A model generated the notes under the pieces. It was not told the origin of the DNA, ran no database searches, and saw only the letters and a list, made by a program, of their open reading frames with translations. A stretch of 27,508 bases of DNA from Ramlibacter tataouinensis (lineage in GTDB: Bacteria > Pseudomonadota > Gammaproteobacteria > Burkholderiales > Burkholderiaceae_C). The stretch is taken from the NCBI GenBank assembly GCA_002427815.1, contig DIZF01000039.1:1-27508 (forward strand), written 5' to 3'. The position numbers and the translations under genes were made by a program. This document shows positions 1-8,370 of this stretch, one piece after another; positions within the stretch are counted from its first letter, which is position 1; every line of letters begins with the position of its first letter.

Positions 1-69
1 GGCGTGAGATGCGCCCGGCCATCACTGCGCCCCCCCGCCCCGCCCGGGCCGTCCCGTCGTCGACACCCG

Positions 70-101
70 AAAAGGACTGAGCCCGCAGGTCGCGGGCTCA
101 G
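70..101 (-). terminator. Rho-independent terminator of the ferredoxin-metabolism operon
   Basis: A perfect 10-bp inverted repeat (77-86 paired with 92-101, five-base loop) lies 20 bases beyond the stop of the last minus-strand gene. Read on the minus strand it is followed at once by TCCTTTT. Stem, short loop and T-rich tail in this orientation fit an intrinsic terminator closing the operon that starts near 8000. Bases 1-69 show nothing I can name. Confidence 0.8.
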
Positions 102-121
102 GAAACTGCCTGGCATCCAGG

Positions 122-2332
122 TCAGTTGAAGGGTTCAGCCCGCTTGAGCAATTCTTCCAGCCCCGGCTCGTTGGGGTTGCGCGGCTTGCCCGGATGGATG
201 ATCGCCACCTGGCAGCTTTCCGCGGCCTGCACCAGCTGGGCATACGTGCCGGCATTGATGTCGGCGATATAGGCTTGCTGGTTGCCGTTGTAGGCGAACA
301 TTTTGTTGTTGACCTGAGTGCACTCGTTGCAGGTCGAGCAGCGCGCCGTTTCGATGTAGGCTTCGTCAGGCGAGTGCTGCTCTTCCACCGGCTCGGCGGC
401 TGCGGCCGGCGTTTCCGCTGCGGTCGCCGGCGCCGACGCGGCCGGTACCGGGGCGGATGCGGCCACGGCTGGGGCCTGGCTTTCCTTCAGTTGCTCAGCC
501 CAGGCCTTCTGCTCGCGGGCCAGCAGCTTCTGCGCGTGCGAATTGTTGACGCCGCCCAGCTCCTGCAGGCTATGCCACATGTCCCGGCAGCGCCCGGCTT
601 GCCGGATCAGGCTTTGGTCCACGATGACTTTCTGCAGCCGGTTCTCGCCGTCTATCATGAGCAGGCTGGGAATCTTGTCCGGCAAGCCCTTGCGCTCGCG
701 CGCGAGCGATTCCTCGACGCGGATCAGGCTGCCGTTCCATTTTTCGCGCGGCACCCTCGCCAGATGGCTGGCGTAGCGGCGGTCACTGGCCAGGAAATCG
801 ACCAGGGTGAACGACAGGTCCTCGCTGACGCTCTGGTGCTGCTCGTCCTCGTAGGCAAAATCCTTGACCGGCCAGTCGAGTTCCACCTGCGTGTTCGCAT
901 CGAGGTAGAAACGCTCGGCCCAGTTCGCTCCCGCCGACGGGTCGTAGGTGAATGCGGGGAAAGCGCGTGATTCCATGGCAGCGGCCGCCATGAGGTAAGG
1001 CGCGAGGCCCGACTTCCTGCCATTGGCGCCCGAATAAACGCTGAACAAAGCCGGGCCCGGGTAGGTCACGCCCTTGAGCACGCGCTCGCGGAACTGGAAC
1101 AGGTTGGAACTGCTCGACTGCAGCACATACACGTCGTTCAGGCCCATGGCCACGCTGGCCAGCTGCCGGCTGCGCAATCCGGATCCCAATCCGCCTTCGC
1201 CGGTGTCGGCCTCATCGTGCAGATCGTCGATCTGGAGCAGGACCTTGATCGGCCAGCCCGAGGACAGGATCTCCATCAGCCGGCCTTGTTCCTGCGCCGT
1301 CAGCGACGCCGCATCGAGGCAGACCATGTAATCGGGGAAAGTCGCCAGCTCCTGCGCGTCGAGGCCGGTCGCCCCGTACGCTTCGAACATGGCGTCGTGC
1401 CGGGACGGGTTGTACTCGCCCTCGATTTCGAGTTCGGCGATCACCAGGGCCTTGGCCAGCTCCAGCAGCCGGGGCAGCCTTTCGCGATAGGCCTTGAGCG
1501 CGTCGGCGCAATGCTCGAACAGGATGGGATACGGCTGCAATGCGGGATCCTTGCTGGCCGCGGCATCGCTGCCGGGGTAGAACCGTTGCGTCCTGAGGAT
1601 CTTCAGCAGTTCGTTGATGCGCGCCTTGCGGCTTTCCGGCATCCCTTGCTTGCGCTGCGTCTTGGCCAGCAGGCCCGCCATCTTTTCGAAGTCGAACACC
1701 TGCGCGTAGCCGGTCCCGACCGAAGCCTGCAGGCGTTTCGAGCTCAAGCCCTCGGCCGAGCGTTCGAACTCGGACTTGAGGATGTCCGACAGCTTCAGGA
1801 TCAGCCGGTCGATCTTCTTGCGGAACAGCGCCGCCTTCTGCGTTTGCCCCAGCCCCCAGACATGGCGCAGCACACGACCCGGCAGCGCCGCATCGCAGTC
1901 GGCCAGTTCCCCGTCCACCTTGATCGCCGCGCGCAGGCGCTTGCGGCTGTCTTCGAAGGCAGCATCCATTTGCGGCGAGAGCCGATTCGCGGCGATGTCC
2001 CATATGGCCGAGAACGACCCGGCGGTGCCGGACGCGACCAGCGCGCGGATATCCTGCTCCAGTCGCAGCCCGTGCTTGCGGATGCGCTCGGCATCGGCGC
2101 CGCGCGCCACCGTCGACAACGCGCTGTCGATCAGCGCCGACAGGGACTGGACGCCGGTGGGGCCGACCCCCTTGTCCAGGACCAGCGGGAAGTCGTAGCG
2201 CAAGGGCGTGAGATCGCGGTACCCGGCAAAAAGCGCCGGACGCAAGTCCAGGCCATCGACGGCGTCCAGGTACTCGCTCGGCCGTCTGCCGGTCAGAAAA
2301 AAAGCTACCTGCGCTTGGGTGTCGGCTTCCAT
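122..2332 (-). CDS. Large protein with C-terminal single-cluster ferredoxin domain, body unrecognised
   Basis: The protein has 736 residues. Roughly the first 610 match no family I can name; they are charged, look soluble, and show no signal peptide or membrane segment. An Ala/Pro-rich linker (about 614-658) leads to a C-terminal domain with Cys665, Cys668, Cys671 and Cys707. This CxxCxxC...C spacing, with the last Cys followed by QVAII, resembles one-[4Fe-4S] ferredoxins. The gene is last in the operon, 48 bases after the oxidoreductase beta-subunit gene. I infer that the ferredoxin domain carries electrons between the 2-oxoacid oxidoreductase and the Nfn-like pair, and that the large body is a docking or separate catalytic module. 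The start at 2332 has only a weak ribosome site. Confidence 0.75.
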   Translation of the reverse strand: MEADTQAQVAFFLTGRRPSEYLDAVDGLDLRPALFAGYRDLTPLRYDFPLVLDKGVGPTGVQSLSALIDSALSTVARGADAERIRKHGLRLEQDIRALVASGTAGSFSAIWDIAANRLSPQMDAAFEDSRKRLRAAIKVDGELADCDAALPGRVLRHVWGLGQTQKAALFRKKIDRLILKLSDILKSEFERSAEGLSSKRLQASVGTGYAQVFDFEKMAGLLAKTQRKQGMPESRKARINELLKILRTQRFYPGSDAAASKDPALQPYPILFEHCADALKAYRERLPRLLELAKALVIAELEIEGEYNPSRHDAMFEAYGATGLDAQELATFPDYMVCLDAASLTAQEQGRLMEILSSGWPIKVLLQIDDLHDEADTGEGGLGSGLRSRQLASVAMGLNDVYVLQSSSSNLFQFRERVLKGVTYPGPALFSVYSGANGRKSGLAPYLMAAAAMESRAFPAFTYDPSAGANWAERFYLDANTQVELDWPVKDFAYEDEQHQSVSEDLSFTLVDFLASDRRYASHLARVPREKWNGSLIRVEESLARERKGLPDKIPSLLMIDGENRLQKVIVDQSLIRQAGRCRDMWHSLQELGGVNNSHAQKLLAREQKAWAEQLKESQAPAVAASAPVPAASAPATAAETPAAAAEPVEEQHSPDEAYIETARCSTCNECTQVNNKMFAYNGNQQAYIADINAGTYAQLVQAAESCQVAIIHPGKPRNPNEPGLEELLKRAEPFN

Positions 2333-2380
2333 GTGGGTTTCAACCTGTGTTGCTGAGGGTGACTGTAGGCACCCGGATCT

Positions 2381-3367
2381 TCATGCCGCCGGCTGGCTCG
2401 CACTCTCGGGCCAGACGGTGTACTTGTCGAGTTCGGCGTTCAGGCCGGCCCGCGTCAGTTCGGGCGTCACGAGCTTCTCGGAACGGCGCAACTTTTCATA
2501 GGTGGGCACCTCCTCATTGCGATAGAGGATCCCCACCGGAATGCAGTCGTGCTGGCCGGCGATCTCGCGCGCCCGGTTGATGTTCGACGGGTCGTGCTCC
2601 AGCTGGTTCTTGTAGATCCTGGACAGGCCGTCGCTGGGCTGCATGCCATCCGGGTGACGCAGCATCTGCACCTTGGCCGGGTCGTGCATCCAGGGGTCGA
2701 GCGCCGCGGGCAGCCATTCCGGGCAGCGCTGCACGATGCGAACGAACGACAGACCCTGGTGGTGATAGGCGGCCTTGACGATCTCGAACAGCGACTCCGG
2801 AATCCAGTCCACGGCCTGCGCCACGAAGGAAACGTTCTGCACGCCCAGCGTGACCGTCAGCGGGTTCAGCGCTTCCAGGTAGCTGCCGCGCGGGGTGGTG
2901 TTGCTCTTGGTCCCGATCGGCGATGTGGGCGAGGCCTGTTTCTTGGTCAGTCCGTAGATCTGGTTGTCGTGCAGGAACACCGTCAGGTTCATGTTGTACC
3001 GGATCGCGTGGATCCAGTGCGCGGCGCCGATGCTGCAGCAGTCGCCGTCGCCGGTGTTGACGAACACCGTGAGGTCGGGCCGCGACATCTTGACGCCCTC
3101 GGCAACCGGCAGCGCGCGACCGTGGATGCCGTGGAAGCCGTAGGTCTTCATGTAGTGCGGGAACCGGCTGGAGCAGCCGATGCCCGACACGAACACCGTC
3201 TTCTCGGGTCGCAGCCCTTCGTCGCGGCACAGCCGCTGCACCGCCGCGAGGATGGCGTTATCGCCGCAACCGGTGCACCAGCGCGGCACGCCGCTCTGGT
3301 AGTCTTCCAGCTCGAAGTGCTCGTCGCACAGCTGCAGCAGGCATTCAGTGGCCGACGTCATGTCCAT
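2381..3367 (-). CDS. korB: 2-oxoacid:ferredoxin oxidoreductase, beta subunit (TPP and Fe-S)
   Basis: The 328-residue product is the thiamine diphosphate subunit of a 2-oxoacid:ferredoxin oxidoreductase. These enzymes decarboxylate a 2-oxoacid to an acyl-CoA and reduce ferredoxin. Visible marks are Cys31 and Cys34 (WCTGCG), Cys65 (GIGCSSR) and Cys215 (QRCPEW), which fit the four ligands of the beta-subunit [4Fe-4S] cluster, and a TPP/Mg signature from GDGD (about 107) to the N-x-YG segment near 135-140. I chose the ATG at 3367: it lies two bases after the alpha-subunit stop, has an AAGGG ribosome site, and begins just before the conserved fold. A longer frame to 3562 only shadows the alpha gene. 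The substrate cannot be read from sequence; 2-oxoglutarate is the likeliest from the two-subunit (gamma-alpha plus beta) architecture. Confidence 0.9.
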   Translation of the reverse strand: MDMTSATECLLQLCDEHFELEDYQSGVPRWCTGCGDNAILAAVQRLCRDEGLRPEKTVFVSGIGCSSRFPHYMKTYGFHGIHGRALPVAEGVKMSRPDLTVFVNTGDGDCCSIGAAHWIHAIRYNMNLTVFLHDNQIYGLTKKQASPTSPIGTKSNTTPRGSYLEALNPLTVTLGVQNVSFVAQAVDWIPESLFEIVKAAYHHQGLSFVRIVQRCPEWLPAALDPWMHDPAKVQMLRHPDGMQPSDGLSRIYKNQLEHDPSNINRAREIAGQHDCIPVGILYRNEEVPTYEKLRRSEKLVTPELTRAGLNAELDKYTVWPESASQPAA

Positions 3368-3369
3368 GG

Positions 3370-5295
3370 CTATGCACCCTTTTGGAGTTTCTTGAGTTTG
3401 TCGCCGACCACGCGCCGAATGACCCCGGGTTTGATCGGTTGGCCGCTGACTTCGGTCCAGCAGTCGACATCGACCAGGTACCGGGCCCGCAGCAGCGTCG
3501 CCATGGCCGAGTAACGGCGGTTGGTCTCGTCGATGATCTTCTCCTGCGGGCTGTCGCTCCAATTGCTTTCAATGGCCAGCACCTGCTTGAAGCCGCTCAT
3601 CGCTTCCTTGATGCCCGGTGGCATCGGCTGCAGGAACGGCAGGTGCAGCGAAGACACCTTCTTTCCCTCCGCGCGCAGGGCCTCGACCGCTTCCTCTATC
3701 GCTCCCTTGGTGCTGCCCCAGCCGATGATCAGCAGGTCGCCCTTGGGATCTCCGAACACGGGCGGCGCCTTGAGGGTCTTCTGGAACGCCGCCAGCTTGA
3801 GGCTGCGAAAACGCAGCGTCTGCTCGTTGACTTCGGCGTCGTAGGCCACATGGCTGTCGCGGTCGTGGGCCAGGCCCGTCAGGGTGTGCATGCCGCCCGG
3901 CTGCCCCGGAATGAAGCGCCGCGCCAGGCCCGTGGTTTCATCCCAGTCGTAGGGCTTGACGCCTTCGGGCACCGGGCTCTGGTCGATCGGCGGCGCCATC
4001 CAGCTCTCATTGAACGTCGGCCTCGGGAAAGGTTGCTGCGATGTGGCCAGGCCGGCGTCGGTCAGCACGACGACCACCATGTTGAACGTTTCCGCGATCC
4101 GGCGGGCCGTGATGATGGAATAGAAGCAATCCTCGATCGTGGCGGGTGCCATCACGACCTTGGGCGCATCGCCATGGCTGCCGAAGATGGCCGTCATCAG
4201 GTCGCCCTGTTCCATCTTGGTCGGCTGGCCGGTGCTCGGGCCGCCACGCTGGACATTGACCACGACCAGCGGAATTTCGCCCATCACGGCAAGCCCGATC
4301 GCCTCCTGCTTCAGGGAGTAGCCCGGCCCGGACGTGATGGTGATCGCGCACTTGCCCGCGTAGGAGGCGCCGATTGCAAACGCACAGGCCGCGATCTCGT
4401 CTTCCGCCTGGTGCACCAGGCCACCGACTTTTTCGAACACGTCGGCCAGGTAATGCGAGGCGGAGGTGGCCGGCGTGATCGGGTACATGGCGCAGATTTC
4501 CATGCCCGATGCGAGGACGCCCAGTGCCAGGGCGGTGTTGCCATTCACAACAATCTGCGGTACCGACGAACGGACCGCCGGGATGCTGTAGCAGAAGTCG
4601 AGGTTGGCCTTGGCCCATTGATGGCCCGCCTCGAGCAGCTTGATGTTGGCGTCGACTACGCTCTGGTCCTTCTTGCCGAAAGCCAGAACGATCTGGTCGG
4701 CCGCCAGTTTGAGATCGAGGCTGTACAACTGGCACAGCATGCCCAGCGCGAACATGTTCTTGCCACGCCGCGGATCCGAGACCAGCAGCCGGCACTCCTG
4801 CTCCATCGGAATTTCGCGCACCTTGTAGCCTGCCGCCACCAGGCGATCGTGCGTCTCGACATACGAGGCCGCCACCGCCGGGTCCGAGTGGCTGCGCCAC
4901 ATGCTCTCCAGCAGGATGATGCAGTCGGGCTTGAGTTCCTTGGCCCGCACCCGGCCGAGCAGCACCTGCTCGTTGAAGGCCACCACCAGGTCGGTCTTGT
5001 CGCCCCCGTTGGTGATAGCCCCCGACCCGATGCGGATGCGGTTGCCGCTGGCGCCGGCGACGCTGCGAGCCGGCGGCCGGATCTCGGCGGGAATGATCTC
5101 GGTGGTCCAGATGCCATTTCCCATCTGCGCGGCGATCGAGCCCAGCGACTGCCCGCATTTCTGCGCGCCCTCACCCGAGTCGCTGATGATCTCGATGATG
5201 TGCTCTTTCAGCCGGGTGGGTGCTTTCGCTCGCGCAGGCGCGCTGGCGGTCTTGCCGGTCTTCGCGACCGGTTTTTGCAGGGTCATTCCATCCAT
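3370..5295 (-). CDS. korA: 2-oxoacid:ferredoxin oxidoreductase, fused gamma-alpha subunit
   Basis: The 641-residue product joins an N-terminal gamma domain (about 30-215; SDSGEGAQ start, FNEQ region near 107-110) to the alpha pyrimidine-binding domain. The latter carries the family hallmark YPITPATSAS at 271-280, then the QAEDE and TSGPG segments. No ferredoxin-type Cys cluster is present, as expected, because the iron-sulfur cluster sits in the beta subunit. The first about 25 residues are a Lys/Ala-rich lead. ATG at 5295 or at 5286 (residue 4) would both serve; AAGGGC lies upstream. It is separated by 63 bases from the Nfn large-type gene and by two from korB, so the two subunits are surely co-expressed. 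The pair is oxygen-sensitive in many organisms, which fits the FNR-like promoter upstream. Confidence 0.9.
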   Translation of the reverse strand: MDGMTLQKPVAKTGKTASAPARAKAPTRLKEHIIEIISDSGEGAQKCGQSLGSIAAQMGNGIWTTEIIPAEIRPPARSVAGASGNRIRIGSGAITNGGDKTDLVVAFNEQVLLGRVRAKELKPDCIILLESMWRSHSDPAVAASYVETHDRLVAAGYKVREIPMEQECRLLVSDPRRGKNMFALGMLCQLYSLDLKLAADQIVLAFGKKDQSVVDANIKLLEAGHQWAKANLDFCYSIPAVRSSVPQIVVNGNTALALGVLASGMEICAMYPITPATSASHYLADVFEKVGGLVHQAEDEIAACAFAIGASYAGKCAITITSGPGYSLKQEAIGLAVMGEIPLVVVNVQRGGPSTGQPTKMEQGDLMTAIFGSHGDAPKVVMAPATIEDCFYSIITARRIAETFNMVVVVLTDAGLATSQQPFPRPTFNESWMAPPIDQSPVPEGVKPYDWDETTGLARRFIPGQPGGMHTLTGLAHDRDSHVAYDAEVNEQTLRFRSLKLAAFQKTLKAPPVFGDPKGDLLIIGWGSTKGAIEEAVEALRAEGKKVSSLHLPFLQPMPPGIKEAMSGFKQVLAIESNWSDSPQEKIIDETNRRYSAMATLLRARYLVDVDCWTEVSGQPIKPGVIRRVVGDKLKKLQKGA

Positions 5296-5358
5296 GGTGT
5301 TTCCGTAGCCCTTGTGAGTCGCTGGCGCCGCCGGTACGCTGGGGTTGAACCGCCGGAC

Positions 5359-6867
5359 CTAGGCGACACGGACGCGCGCGAAATTGCGCTCGCTCGCATC
5401 GATGCCGAAGAATGTGCTCGCGCCGGCCCCTTCTGTCTGCCGGTACGCCAGCGCGGAATCGCGAATGCCCAGGTAGGCCTTCATGCTGCGCGCCGCCTTG
5501 CGGCCCGCGCCCATGGCCTCGATCACCGTCGCCGCTCCGGTGACGATGTCACCGCCCGCGAACACTCCGGCTACCGAAGTGGCCAGGTTGTCATTGGTGG
5601 CGATGTAGCCCCACTTGTTGAGCTTGAGCTTGGAGGTCTGGCCCATGATCGGATTGGCATTGGTGCCGATGGCGTAGACGATCAGGTCGGCCTCGAAATC
5701 GAATTCGCTGCCGGCCACCGGCACCGGGCGGCGCCGGCCGGACTGATCGGGCTCGCCGAGTTCCATCCGGACACAGCGCATGCCGCGCACGTTGCCCGAT
5801 CCATCGCCCAGTACTTCGACCGGGTTGGTGAGCCAGTGGAACTCCACGCCCTCCTGCTCGGCGTGATGGACTTCCTCGGCCCGCGCCGGGGCTTCCTTGC
5901 GCGAGCGGCGATAGATGCAATACACCTTTTCGGCGCCCAGACGCAGCGAAACCCGCATCGCGTCCATCGCCGTGTTGCCCGCCCCCACCACGGCCACGCG
6001 GCGGCCGATCGGCAGCGGCGTGTCGTAAGCGGGAAACTCCTTGGCCCGCATCAGGTTGCAGCGCGTCAGCAGCTCGTTGGCCGACAGCACGCCGTTGAGC
6101 GAATCGCCGGGAATGTTGAGCATGGTCGGGTAGCCGGCACCGACGCCGACGAACACCGCGTGGTAGCCCATCTCGTCGATCATCTGCTCGATGGTGAACA
6201 GCCGTCCCACCAGCGTGTTGCATTCGAACTTGACCCCGAACTGCCTGAGCTTGTCGATCTCGGCATCGATCACGGTGTTGGGCAGGCGGAAGTCCGGGAT
6301 GCCGTACTTCAGCACGCCGCCGGGCTCATGAAAGGCTTCGTACACCGTCACGTCGCACCCGGCCTTCGCCATGTCCGCCGCACAGGCCATGCCGGCCGGC
6401 CCCGAACCGACGATGCCGACCCTGAAGGGTGCCGGCGCGATATAGGGGATGTTGATCCAGCCTTCCTTGATGGCGGTATCGCCGACGAAGCGCTCCAGCC
6501 GTCCGATCGCGACGGCCTCCAGCGATTCACCCACCGTACACACGCCCTCGCACTGGTTTTCCTGCGGACAGACCCGGCCGCAGATGGACGGCAGCAGGTT
6601 GGTGTCGGTGAGGATGTCGTAGGCGCCGCGCAGATTGCGCTCGCCGATCTTCTGGATGAAGCCCGGGATGTTGATGCCGACCGGGCAGCCCGCTATACAG
6701 GGCTGGTCCGGGCACAGCAGGCAACGCTCGGATTCGCGCGAGGCCTCTTCGAGGTTGTAGCCGCAGGCCACCTCCTCGAAATTCTTCGCCCGCGCCTTGG
6801 CGTCCTGCTCGCGCATCGGCGTGCGTTCCTGCGGAATGGTTCGGATCGTTTTCTTCTTCGTGGCCAT
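5359..6867 (-). CDS. NfnL/GltD-type NADPH-linked FAD and Fe-S oxidoreductase subunit
   Basis: This is a member of the glutamate synthase small-chain family. The fused-free form next to an NfnS-type gene is typical of NfnL (NfnB), the NADP(H)-binding half of NADH-dependent reduced ferredoxin:NADP oxidoreductase. Counted from the upstream ATG at 6873, two four-Cys sets bind [4Fe-4S] clusters: Cys51/54/59/63 and Cys98/102/108/112. An FAD dinucleotide fold follows (GSGPAGM, about 156-162), then an NADPH fold with GAGNTAMDA. The ATG at 6867 has better spacing (eight bases) from AGAGG than the one at 6873 (two bases), so I start there (502 residues). Without a large glutamate synthase chain nearby, ordinary GltD function is less likely. 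Electron bifurcation is inferred from the pairing, not shown. Confidence 0.85.
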   Translation of the reverse strand: MATKKKTIRTIPQERTPMREQDAKARAKNFEEVACGYNLEEASRESERCLLCPDQPCIAGCPVGINIPGFIQKIGERNLRGAYDILTDTNLLPSICGRVCPQENQCEGVCTVGESLEAVAIGRLERFVGDTAIKEGWINIPYIAPAPFRVGIVGSGPAGMACAADMAKAGCDVTVYEAFHEPGGVLKYGIPDFRLPNTVIDAEIDKLRQFGVKFECNTLVGRLFTIEQMIDEMGYHAVFVGVGAGYPTMLNIPGDSLNGVLSANELLTRCNLMRAKEFPAYDTPLPIGRRVAVVGAGNTAMDAMRVSLRLGAEKVYCIYRRSRKEAPARAEEVHHAEQEGVEFHWLTNPVEVLGDGSGNVRGMRCVRMELGEPDQSGRRRPVPVAGSEFDFEADLIVYAIGTNANPIMGQTSKLKLNKWGYIATNDNLATSVAGVFAGGDIVTGAATVIEAMGAGRKAARSMKAYLGIRDSALAYRQTEGAGASTFFGIDASERNFARVRVA

Positions 6868-6946
6868 TCCCATTACCTCTTACTGTGACTTCAACACGCG
6901 CCGGGCACCCGCACCATGCATGGTCGCCCCCACTGCCGGATATTCC

Positions 6947-7885
6947 CTAGCCACCGAGCACCTCTTCCGAAGGATCGGGCAGCTCGAGGCTCTCGTCGCG
7001 TTCACCGCGGCCGGTGACCTTGCCATCCTGACCGGGCACCTTGGTGAGGCGGCAGTGCTCCGACCACTTCTGCTCGGCCTCTTTCTCCACGGTGGTGTAG
7101 CGGCGCAGGCGCGACATCAGGTCGTCGAAATCGACCAGGTGGCCGTCGAAATCCGGACCGTCGACACAGGCGAACTTGACCTGATCGCCGACCTTGACGC
7201 GGCAGCCACCGCACATGCCGGTGCCGTCGACCATGATCGGGTTGACGCTGACCATGGTCTTGATCTTTCGGGCGCGCGTCGCTTCGGCACAGGCCTTCAT
7301 CATCACGGGCGGGCCGATGGCGACCACCTCGTCGATGTCCGGATGGCCCGCGAGCGCGACCGCGATGCCGTCGGTGATCAGGCCCTTCATGCCGGCGGAG
7401 CCGTCGTTCGTGCACAGAATGAGTTCGTCGCAGGCGGCCTCGAACTTGTCCTTCCAGAAGACCAGATCCTTGTTGCGAAAGCCGAGGACGCCGATGACGT
7501 AGGCCCCGGCTTCCTTGAAGCCACGCGCTTGCGGGAACACCGGCGCGACACCGAGACCGCCGCCGACGCAAAGCACCTTCTTCGCGTGGCTGATCGGGCT
7601 GGGAATGCCCATCGGGCCCACCATCCCATACAGGAAAGTTCCGACCAGGCATTCCTGCTGCATCTGCTTGGTGGTCTTGCCCACGGCCTGGATGACGAGT
7701 GTGATGGTGCCGCGTTCGCGATCGTAGTCGGCGATGGTGAGCGGAATGCGCTCGCCATGCTCGTTGAGCATCACGATGACGAATTGTCCGGGTCGCGCGG
7801 CCTTCGCCATTTGCGGATGACGGACCTCGAGCAGATAGGTGACTTCGGAGAAATCCTCTCGCGCCACGATCTCGAACTTGGACAT
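6947..7885 (-). CDS. NfnS-type ferredoxin-NADP reductase subunit (FAD, [2Fe-2S])
   Basis: The 312-residue product belongs to the sulfide dehydrogenase/dihydroorotate dehydrogenase electron-transfer family. It has an FAD domain (RPGQFVIV about 31-38; RIPLTI about 46-51), an NAD-binding domain (CVGGGLGVAP about 106-115) and a [2Fe-2S] site with Asp220, Cys225, Cys228 and Cys240 (VDGTGMCGGC). The combination of one Asp and three Cys matches what is described for NfnS (NfnA) of Thermotoga. It is first in the operon, 73 bases before its NfnL-type partner. Start choice: MSKFEIV at 7885 aligns with family N-termini; ATG at 7900 is possible. The longer frame reaching 8158 would include the FNR-like promoter and is rejected. 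A charged tail of about 30 residues follows the conserved fold. Confidence 0.85.
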   Translation of the reverse strand: MSKFEIVAREDFSEVTYLLEVRHPQMAKAARPGQFVIVMLNEHGERIPLTIADYDRERGTITLVIQAVGKTTKQMQQECLVGTFLYGMVGPMGIPSPISHAKKVLCVGGGLGVAPVFPQARGFKEAGAYVIGVLGFRNKDLVFWKDKFEAACDELILCTNDGSAGMKGLITDGIAVALAGHPDIDEVVAIGPPVMMKACAEATRARKIKTMVSVNPIMVDGTGMCGGCRVKVGDQVKFACVDGPDFDGHLVDFDDLMSRLRRYTTVEKEAEQKWSEHCRLTKVPGQDGKVTGRGERDESLELPDPSEEVLGG

Positions 7886-8005
7886 TTCGTTGACTTTCAT
7901 GTCAGCCGGCGCAACCACTTTCGATGACGGCGACGCCGGACTTGCTCCTCTGGGCCCCTCGATGTCGATGCCACTGGTGACATGCTCACATTGATGGATG
8001 AACAA

Positions 8006-8046
8006 AGTATCTTCCCTATGGCAAGGGGGGTCTTGATGCAAGTCAA
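8006..8046 (-). promoter_or_regulatory. Class II FNR/Anr-type promoter for the nfn-kor operon
   Basis: TTGATGCAAGTCAA at 8033-8046 matches the FNR/Anr consensus TTGAT-N4-ATCAA at nine of ten positions. On the minus strand, 21 bases separate it from GATACT at 8011-8006, which matches four of six bases of the -10 consensus. That spacing places the box centre near -41, the geometry of class II FNR-activated promoters. Transcription would start near 7999, leaving a leader of about 100-115 bases. Function is inferred from sequence only. Confidence 0.6.
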
Positions 8047-8275
8047 CAACACTGCAAGCGCGGTCGCAGCAGCTGTCTGCGCCACTGATGATGAGCCTCG
8101 ATCTCCGCTCGCATGCACTTGAGAATCGGCAACTCGTTGCGACGCATGCCGATCGCACGCGTCATCGCCCGCGGCATTCCCAGCGGGTCCGCGCGGCAGC
8201 AATCCCAACCACGCATCGCGGGTTCTTGGGCGGCATCAAGCGGTTGCAGCGCTGTCACTGCCGGCCGCGCGGGTG

Positions 8276-8299
8276 GAGCGCCGCCGGACGGCGGCGCTC
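8276..8299. other. Perfect 10-bp hairpin upstream of the binding-protein gene
   Basis: GAGCGCCGCC at 8276-8285 pairs exactly with GGCGGCGCTC at 8290-8299 around a four-base GGAC loop. No T-run follows on either strand, so it is not a standard terminator. It lies 72 bases before the ATG at 8371, probably within that gene's leader, and could act as an mRNA-stabilising stem or a protein site. The role is unknown. Confidence 0.45.
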
Positions 8300-8370
8300 G
8301 CGCGCTGAGCGGGAACCCAGCCGGATTCCCGCATTGTCGATACTTCACTCATCGACCGGAGATATCTGAT

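Larger units (their letters stand above)
7901..8370. other. Divergent intergenic region between the Nfn/Kor operon and the binding-protein gene
   Basis: About 470 bases separate two divergent transcription units. The left third holds the FNR-like promoter of the minus-strand operon. A strong hairpin sits at 8276-8299. The only clear plus-strand signal is GGAGA at 8358-8362, eight bases before the ATG at 8371. I could not find a convincing plus-strand promoter. Open frames here are Arg/His-rich shadows with no recognisable product. Confidence 0.6.

Noticed and set aside
3368..3562. N-terminal extension of the beta subunit to 3562
   Set aside because: It lies wholly inside the alpha-subunit gene in another frame and is low-complexity. 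The ATG at 3367 has a ribosome site and directly precedes conserved sequence.
3382..6888. A 1168-codon open frame on the plus strand opposite korA and the NfnL-type gene
   Set aside because: It is rich in Arg, His and Ala with no recognisable domain, and it mirrors well-conserved genes on the minus strand. Long antisense frames are expected in GC-rich coding DNA.
7991..8005. Second possible FNR half-site (TTGAT at 7991-7995)
   Set aside because: The partner half GAACA is too far from ATCAA, and its position downstream of the -10 makes no sense for activation.
7886..8158. N-terminal extension of the NfnS-type protein to 8158
   Set aside because: The added residues do not resemble the family, and the stretch contains the FNR-like promoter. 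The conserved start is MSKFEIV at 7885.
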